NCBI GenBank assembly: GCA_018136815.1
Contig: CM030937.1
Coordinates: forward strand, 3,523,820 to 3,587,819
Direction: 5' to 3'
Length of the DNA stretch: 64,000 bases
From: Isochrysis galbana
Taxonomy: Eukaryota > Haptophyta > Isochrysidales > Isochrysidaceae
Shown: positions 58,247-64,000 of the stretch, in pieces
Layout: each line of letters starts with the position of its first letter
Numbering within the stretch: the stretch's first letter is position 1
Notes under the pieces: model-generated
Databases searched by the model: none
The model's input: only the letters and a program-made list of their open reading frames with translations
What the model was told of the DNA's origin: nothing
Made by a program: the position numbers and the translations under genes

Positions 58247-59153
58247 GACCGCCCAAGCGGGCATGGGCAGACAGCCGAAAAAAAGGATCGACACGAACGA
58301 TATATACCCGATATTCACAGTAGGCACAAGAGGCAACCTAGAACCTAGTCTCTAGTCTGGAGATTCAAGCATTAACCAACTCGATGGGAGTGGCATATAT
58401 AATAGCCGGGGGACCCGAGACGGAACACTCCTAAGACGGAACCCGCCGTGGATAGGCGAACACGCACCACACACGGAGCAGACACACCAGCGATGGTCAC
58501 GTGAGAAAGAGACGCAGCAGCTCGGACTCCACCGGCCAAGGGACTACGCAAGCACAAACAACAGGCCTGCCCGGAACCCGCACTCTGAACCAGGCCCAAG
58601 GTAGCGCACCTGGGCCGAACCCCGGATACCGATGACAAAGGAATGACGGATGACGGGGGGAAGGGGAGGGGGTGGAGGAAAGGGAAGAGAAGGGCGATGT
58701 CAATAGAGATAGGGGAATGCCCTAGTTTAGTAGGTGTGTAGCCCAGAATCTTCAGACTTTTTTTTCTTAATGCTGGGGTTTCTTAATGGTGCACCCATGC
58801 ACCCATACTCCATACTGTACGTACTGTACTGAGAACTCTGTTGAAATTCGAAATTCTTGGACTTGGTGGCCGCATTTTGCACTCGGAAAATATTTTTTTT
58901 TGGCGAATATGGCTCATATTACACACCCCTGTACGGAGACACTGAAAGAGTAGTGCTTTGTGGAAGGTTGTCTCTACAATTCTCAAAGACTTTATAGACT
59001 TTGTATTCAAGATTCCCTCGCCTACAGAACTAGATTACTTTATCCGCTATGTCCCCTTCTTATTGCTGTGCTGTGAGTGTGAGCGCCGAGCGGCGGCGGC
59101 GGCTGCTGCGGCGCGAGCGAGCCGCTCGGCAGCCCTCGGGCGGGCTGGGCGCG

Positions 59154-60692
59154 ATGGTGCGCGCGGCGCAGGCGGTGGCGGCCAAGCCGCTCGAGCTGGG
59201 TGCGAAGCTTCTCTGTCGCTGGCGTGGCAACGACCTCAAGCCCTGCGAGATCATCGAGAGGAAGCTCAAGACACTTCCCGACGGCACGCCAGACCCGGCC
59301 GCAGAGTGGGAATATTGTGAGTGCGGTTGCACGTGCTCGCTCACGCGCGCTTCGCGTTGCCTTGGGGTTCAGTGAGACCAATCCTGATGTCCCTGGCTCC
59401 TCGCCCCCAACGGTATATCTCACGTGCAACCACCAAACCTCACGCCCCGGCCCCCTCTCCTCTCTGCGCGCTCTGGCTCTGCAGACGTGCACTATGAAGG
59501 GCTGAATCGCCGGCTAGACGAATGGGTCTCACTCGATCGGTTCGACTTGGGCTCACACTCTGAGGAGGGTAAGATGACACGCAACCAGAGCACTAAGAGG
59601 AAGCACGATCACGAGGAGCACGAGGAAGAGGGAGAGCTAGACTTAGCAACGCTCAAGGAGCACGAGGAGGCTACCAAGGTCAAAAATGTGAACCGCGTCG
59701 TGATTGGCAACTGGCAGATGGAGACCTGGTACTTCTCTCCCTATCCTAAGGAATATTCCCATGTTGACGTTCTGTACATCTGCGAGTTTGACCTTAACTT
59801 TTTCACTCGACGCGAACAGCTCGACCGCTACATCAAGACAAAGTGCAAATACTTCCACCCGCCAGGCGATGAGATATACCGTGAGACGAAGGAGATAAAA
59901 GGAAAGGAGTATAATATCTCCGTATTCGAGGTTGACCCAACCCACCAGCGCCTTTACTGCGAGAATCTCTGCCTTCTCGCTAAGCTCTTCCTCGACCACA
60001 AGACATTGTATTACGATGTCGAGCCCTTCCTATTTTACATTATCTGTGAGGTTGACGAACATGGCGCACACATGGTCGGCTACTTTTCCAAGGAGAAGGT
60101 GCCGTCCCTCGCAGAAGGGGGCGGTGAATACAACCTGGCCTGCATTCTTACACTCCCATGCTACCAGCGACGAGGGTATGGCAAGCTCATGATTGCCATC
60201 TCGTGAGTGCCACCCCATCCCTAGCGGCAAGCCCTCCTTGACTGGATTGCCTTCACGTTCCGACCCTATGTCTCTACCGTCTCGGATGATTGCAAGGGAG
60301 ATGAGTTCCCACGGACCCCTGCCAATTTCGTTTGCAGGTACGAGCTGTCGAGGCGCGAGAAGAAGCTGGGCACACCCGAACGGCCAATCTCGGATCTTGG
60401 GCTTGTGTCCTACCGCTCGTATTGGGTCTATGCGCTGCTCGAGATCCTGCAAAAGCACCGTGGCTCAATCTCGATCCAAGAGCTATCAGATATGACGTCT
60501 TTTAGGACGGAGGACATAGTGAAGACATTGCAGGCCTTCAACTTGATTCGGTACTTTGGAGGACAACACTCTATCTTGGTCACGCCCAAGACACTTCAGC
60601 AACATTACACGAACGCCAAACCCAATTGGGTCATAGACAGCAACAAGCTGATTTGGACGCCTTACGATGAACGTGTCCATAACAACAATTGA
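59154..60692 (+). CDS. MYST-family histone acetyltransferase (Esa1/Tip60-like), 3 exons
   Basis: It is the probable catalytic subunit of a NuA4-type complex that acetylates H4/H2A. Exons: 59154-59316, 59485-60202 and 60338-60692; 1236 nt, 411 aa; introns 168 and 135 bp, GT-AG. An in-frame ATG at 59049 could add 35 residues. Chromo-barrel: LGAKLLCRWRGNDLKPCEII and VHYEGLNRRLDEWVSLDRF. HAT domain: FSPYPKEY, PPGDEIYR, LACILTLPCYQRRGYGK (catalytic Cys in LAC; acetyl-CoA loop QRRGYG), LGTPERPISDLGLVSYRSYW with the catalytic Glu. The C2HC finger is degenerate: ICEFDLNFFTRREQLDRYIK keeps the first and last Cys (KCKYFHPP) but has Asp and Tyr at the usual second Cys and His. Confidence 0.93.
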
Positions 60693-60900
60693 TGAGGGGC
60701 TTCATCTCCACTCGGCCTCTCAACTAAGGTGGTGCCATCCCCCTGTGTACGCTTTGATGAGACAACTGCAGCGAGGCCTTTATTAATCCTGTTTTTCTTT
60801 GAGCTTGAGCTTGAGGGGTGTGTCGTCGATTTTGAATAGCTAATGAGCCTAGCGCACGCAACTACAACACGTTGCAAGACTGTTATTGCAATTATCTCTT
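60693..60900. other. 3' flank of the MYST gene
   Basis: It probably contains the 3' UTR. No other feature was recognised. Confidence 0.35.
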
Positions 60901-61085
60901 AACCCACAGAAGGCTTGGCACGAGAAACCGATTTGCGACCAACGAAATCCACATGTGCAGGCTATGCGGTCGATACCGCGAGGACTCGAGCCACCTTGCG
61001 TGGCGCTGCGTGGTGCCCCGCTACCTCGACAATCTTCGAAACAATTGACGCCCTGGCAGGCTTCTCACCGCCATCTAATAGATCG
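60901..61085 (+). mobile_element. LINE ORF2 C-terminal zinc-knuckle fragment
   Basis: The frame LGTRNRFATNEIHMCRLCG followed by RYREDSSHLAWRCVVPRYLD contains C-x2-C-x8-H-x4-C, the CCHC-like motif that closes many LINE ORF2 proteins (zf-RVT type). It stops shortly after (LRNN). RT is not attached. Confidence 0.65.
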
Positions 61086-61185
61086 CGCCAGCAAAAGACA
61101 TAAGACAGACTCTTTGTATACCCCGGGACAACAACCCAGAGAGCCTCTAAAAGCACTATACATAATTTCGTGGAGATATAAATAA

Positions 61186-61262
61186 AAGAAATCTGAAGAT
61201 GAAGATTCTTGATTCTGGGCTACACACCTACTAGTTTCGGGTCTTCCCGTCACTCACGAACA
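61186..61262 (-). mobile_element. LINE 3' end, second tail type
   Basis: The minus strand reads CTAGTAGGTGTGTAGCCCAG, then AATCAAGAATCTTCATCTTC and AGATTTCTTTTATT, matching the end of LINE copy 2 (TAGTAGGTGTGTAGCCCAG AATCTTCAGAC, 58718-58760). Confidence 0.65.
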
Positions 61263-61299
61263 CCGCCCTTATCTTCCCTCCCTCCACTTCTTTCCCTCT

Positions 61300-62852
61300 A
61301 ACTAAGTTTATACTTAGACGCGATGGAGCGCGCCGCCGCGACTCCCCTCTCCTTCGGGCCCCCCGCCGAGGGCGCCCCACCAGCCACCAGTGCCCATGGA
61401 GCAGCCGCTGTCGAAGCGGCCGCGTCCGCCCACCGAGGCCGAGCAGGTGCGTGCGACTCCGGTCGCGCCACACGGCCCGTGGCCCCAGCCACATCACCCA
61501 TGGCAGCCATGCTGGCCTCCCCCATGGGGGGCAGCAGGCTGCTGGCAGCACCCCATCAATGCCAGGCTCAAGCAGCCACCCCTCCATTGGGCATGCCTTA
61601 TGGCAGAGGCCCCTCTCGCCCTGGCAAGGGCCGCGCTGCTCCGGCAGCGCGGCCCGCGGCCGGGTGGCCCCTATGGGCACAACACACACCTCAATGCAGC
61701 AAGCAACATACGATCCAGAGTAAGCCCCTCATGCACACCTCACCACACACACGAAGCACGCTCGCACGCCCCCCGAGGGGACAACACTGACAAGACCCCC
61801 ACACCCATTGAATCCACTCGCTCAACACTGACCAAGGTCACCTCCGCCCACGCCTCACAGGACCAAGATTCCGACGTGGAAAACGACATCACAGACTCAG
61901 ACGCCTCCTTTGAACTCTCCTTCCACCAAACCGGAGACATCATCCTTCAGGACACGACGGCGTATGCCGCCATCGTTGAGCTTCTCCTCGAACTCGAGGG
62001 CGTGGACCCCGAGCCAGACTTTTGGGCCCGCTCGGCGCGAGGCCCATGGCACATAGCGGTCAACGAGGATTGCGCGCAACAATTCCAAGCCAAATACGGA
62101 GAGCACACCATCATCCGCGTCCTAGGCCAAGACCTTCCCGTACGCATCCGCTTGGAATCCATCGACGAGAAAATCAACAAAAAAGGCACCTCCTCACGCA
62201 AAGCCCTCTATGAAGCACTCCAAGACGTCGCCGCCCACATTGTGGTCGAGGCAGACGGCCTCGCTCAAGCCTCGAAAATCACCTTGAGCGCGCTTGTCAA
62301 AGCGGTCGAATCGCAAGGCCTCACCTTCCTGAAGGGGAACCGCGAGCGAATGAAACTCGAAGGTGAGTCGGGCACCTTTGTGTCGAAAGTAGCCCACTCA
62401 TCCCGCTGGCACCTCTACGTCTCCGCGGCGCAAGGAACCTTCTTATCAGGCAACTTCCCACGCAAAATCATCCTCACCATCGACAACAAAACGGTGCCGG
62501 TAAATTACGCCGTCCGGGCATGCAAGCCGATCGCCATGCCCCCCAACATCCAATCCCCCCACAAGCTCATGATCCACGGAAGCACCAAAGGGCCCCAGAA
62601 GCCCTAAAACCCTTTTGGAAAGCACTAGCGGACAAAATAGACGCCAAAGCGGCACGTCTGACGCCGATAGCGCGCCATATGACCATCTTCGGCAGAACCA
62701 ACATAGTAAACTTCATTATTTATGGCACACCGCGTTATTGGGTACAAACCTTAGCGGCCCCCAAATGGTTCCACAATAGGATTCAGCGGGCGGCCGATAA
62801 AATCCTATGGGAAAGCGGTGTGCCGTCTCTGCCAAAGACGTCGGAGTGGTAG
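61300..62852 (+). mobile_element. LINE copy 3: head palindrome, ORF1, then large internal deletion to ORF2 C-terminus
   Basis: The perfect head AACTAAGTTTATACTTAG (61300-61317) is followed by ACGCG and ATGGAGCGCGCC (61323). ORF1 sequence runs to about 62595, where it joins directly to a post-RT segment of ORF2 (KPFWKALADKIDAKAARLTP, then GRTNIVNFIIYGTPRYWVQT). Zinc fingers, endonuclease and RT are all missing. The element is cut at about 62850 by minus-sense LTR-element sequence. Confidence 0.8.
61390..62607 (+). CDS. LINE ORF1 protein, N-terminal 405 codons
   Basis: It is homologous to residues ~30-480 of the 54465 frame: KRPRPPTEAEQVRATPVAPH, then DPEPDFWARSARGPWHIAVN, AAHIVVEADGLAQASKITLS, QGLTFLKGNRERMKLEGESG and FPRKIILTIDNKTVPVNYAV. 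The conserved domain appears twice in this window, with many substitutions but almost no gaps, so it was under selection before the deletion. The frame begins one frame off from the ATG at 61323, suggesting an early frameshift. No known fold was assigned. Confidence 0.6.
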   Translation: MPMEQPLSKRPRPPTEAEQVRATPVAPHGPWPQPHHPWQPCWPPPWGAAGCWQHPINARLKQPPLHWACLMAEAPLALARAALLRQRGPRPGGPYGHNTHLNAASNIRSRVSPSCTPHHTHEARSHAPRGDNTDKTPTPIESTRSTLTKVTSAHASQDQDSDVENDITDSDASFELSFHQTGDIILQDTTAYAAIVELLLELEGVDPEPDFWARSARGPWHIAVNEDCAQQFQAKYGEHTIIRVLGQDLPVRIRLESIDEKINKKGTSSRKALYEALQDVAAHIVVEADGLAQASKITLSALVKAVESQGLTFLKGNRERMKLEGESGTFVSKVAHSSRWHLYVSAAQGTFLSGNFPRKIILTIDNKTVPVNYAVRACKPIAMPPNIQSPHKLMIHGSTKGPQKP

Positions 62853-63465
62853 AAGCCCGCAAGGCCTTGACGTGGGTGTTGAGGCCCGCTATCATCTCGA
62901 GGAGGGCGGTGTGCTCTCGGTCACGCTTCTCGTCGCGAAGTAGTTGAGCGTCGATCGCGGACTGCATGTGGGCGAGGCGGTCGGCTAAAAGGTCGGCGGC
63001 CGAGGGGGACTCGCTTACGTGTTCCCACGCGCAGTCTTCAAACGGGTGGTCATGGGGGTCGGGCCTCGGGCAACCCGAGGTCCCAAGGGAGGTGAGCTCA
63101 GCTCGCTCGCGGAGTGGGTCCACAAGCGGCGGCTCGTCTGATGGAGCGGCGGATGGCGTCGCCGTGTTAGAAGGACCTTGCGGAGGCTCGGAGCCGCCGA
63201 TTCCGACGAAGTGGACCCCTTGTGGCCCAAAAGAAGTTCCCGCTGTTTCCATGGGCATAGATGGAGCGGGATTATGGAACGGCGCGGTCGTAGGCGCCAA
63301 GACAGAATTTGTGCTTGTCGAACACGCGATGACCACTGGCTCGTAGGCAGAGGGCCGTTCGATCGAGCCGGCAGCTGACGCGGCCGTGAAAGAGTCGTTG
63401 GTTGTTGCTTGCGGGAATATGTCTGAGAGGTCATAGTAGAAGTCGGGTCTGACTGCGTCTACCAT
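62850..63465 (-). CDS. gag-like protein of an LTR retrotransposon, 3'-truncated
   Basis: The ATG at 63465 follows the LTR directly. The protein begins MVDAVRPDFYYDLSDIFPQA, has a Pro/Ser-rich middle, then a helix-forming segment (DLLADRLAHMQSAIDAQLLR, HTALLEMIAGLNTHVKALRA). A coiled coil at this place is common in gag-like proteins. The frame continues past 62850 only through antisense LINE sequence, so the true end is lost. No protease, integrase or RT is seen. Confidence 0.6.
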
Positions 63466-63469
63466 CGAG

Positions 63470-64000
63470 TGCTAGGGACGAAGAGAGAGACGGAGGTTCG
63501 GAGGCTCGCAACGCGCGGCGTTGGAGGGTAGGGCCGAGGCTAGCTAGCGAGCTAGAGGAAGAGAGAGAACGAGAATGAGAGCTTCTTAGGTCCAAGGTAG
63601 ACACGAGAGACTACAACACGGGGACTCCAAAAAACAGGCTCCACGTCACGCAGTCACACACGAACTAACCCAAACAGGGCGAAAACTAACCACACCCAAG
63701 ACGGACTGTCAAGCGTCGGCACCAAGGCGGCTCATCGGCGCACAGACGTGCGGCAGAGAAGTCGGAACAACGAGGGCAGACCTCGCTGGGGGACTACCAC
63801 CGATACACGAGGAGAAGACAGAAGACTGTCACTGTCACCGATGCTTGAGGAGAAGACAGAAGACTGTCACCGATGCATGAGGAGAAGACAGAAGACTGTC
63901 ACCGAACGTTTGATGACATCGAAAGAAAGTAAGAGAAGGGGTAGAATGTCGCCGACGAGACCTTGAGGCTTAAAATAACCCACAGGTTAGAAGTAAAAGT
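63470..64000 (-). mobile_element. LTR (5' LTR of the gag element), continuing beyond the window
   Basis: The sequence is colinear, on the minus strand, with 39085-39513 (landmarks listed there). It contains an insertion-like tandem array of AGAAGACAGAAGACTGTCAC with GATG-type spacers, about 32 bp per unit and three units, at about 63812-63905. The outer LTR border lies outside the window. Confidence 0.7.

Larger units (their letters stand above)
54441..58762 (+). mobile_element. LINE copy 2: head hairpin 2, ORF1-endonuclease, truncated RT, second tail type
   Basis: It starts with hairpin CTATCAGTAAACTGATAG (54443-54460) and GGGTC before the ATG at 54465. It ends with GTAGCCCAGAATCTTCAGAC and a T run near 58762. 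Internal sequence is missing: after THLLQLTNAYL the RT is joined (about 58165) directly to 3' sequence containing the MGRQPKKRID module (58263). The rest of RT and the C-terminal region are gone, but both element ends are kept. The 15-bp string TTTCTTAATGCTGGG occurs at 58763-58777 and 53855-53869; this might be a target duplication that also encloses the fragment at 53870. Confidence 0.8.

Noticed and set aside
63800-63910. CRISPR-like array
   Set aside because: Only three units, no unique spacers, and it lies within an LTR of a eukaryotic element.

Overview
This is nuclear DNA of a eukaryote, most likely a GC-rich unicellular alga with a secondary (red-lineage) plastid. A haptophyte is my first guess and a pelagophyte-like stramenopile my second. 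The reasons are: several genes have short GT-AG introns (about 46-170 bp, often with GTGCG or GTGAG donors); there are eukaryote-only proteins (MYST acetyltransferase with chromo-barrel, WDR82/Swd2, CXXC protein, MORN protein, filamin-type Ig repeats, cytochrome b561); and one small protein starts with a signal peptide ending in SSA|FVAP, the 'ASAFAP'-type plastid-entry motif. I see no bacterial operons, rRNA, tRNA or CRISPR.

Host genes, left to right: a coiled-coil secreted protein (3743+), a WDR82-like WD40 protein (6835+), formate-tetrahydrofolate ligase in 8 exons (13770-10850, minus), a CYB561D2-like cytochrome b561 in 4 exons (14991+), a 123-aa coiled-coil protein in 4 exons (19671-19057, minus), an ankyrin-like gene remnant (20764+), glutaryl-CoA dehydrogenase in 2 exons (24307-22852, minus), a MORN-repeat protein (27035+), an FAHD1-like acylpyruvase/oxaloacetate decarboxylase in 4 exons (32585+), a plastid-targeted bL12-N-domain-like protein (37014-36733, minus), a filamin-repeat protein (46754-43686, minus), a CXXC/Agenet-like protein (48773+), a secreted expansin/GH45-like protein (53032-52271, minus) and an Esa1/Tip60-type MYST acetyltransferase in 3 exons (59154+). 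Exon models were built by hand from reading frame, splice dinucleotides and family conservation; every multi-exon total is divisible by three.

The remaining half or more is retroelement debris. (i) Non-LTR (LINE) elements: an ORF with CCCH fingers fused to an AP-type endonuclease, then reverse transcriptase; all three long copies are internally deleted. (ii) A 750-bp, structured, apparently non-coding element with at least three copies bounded by 16-17-bp target-site duplications. Its head (a 20-base palindrome before an ATG) and its tail (a stem-loop plus GAGAATATTAAAAGGTTT-like end) are shared with the LINEs. (iii) Ty3/gypsy RT and RNase H fragments, and an LTR/gag family at 39.1 kb and at the right edge. 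(iv) A tiny foldback DNA element (MITE) with 17-bp inverted repeats and an 8-bp duplication.

The most unusual thing in the window is the shared palindromic head and stem-loop tail across autonomous and non-autonomous retroelements, including a second, diverged hairpin next to the start codon of some LINE copies. WDR82, CXXC and MYST proteins are all chromatin factors, but nothing shows that they are linked as a cluster.
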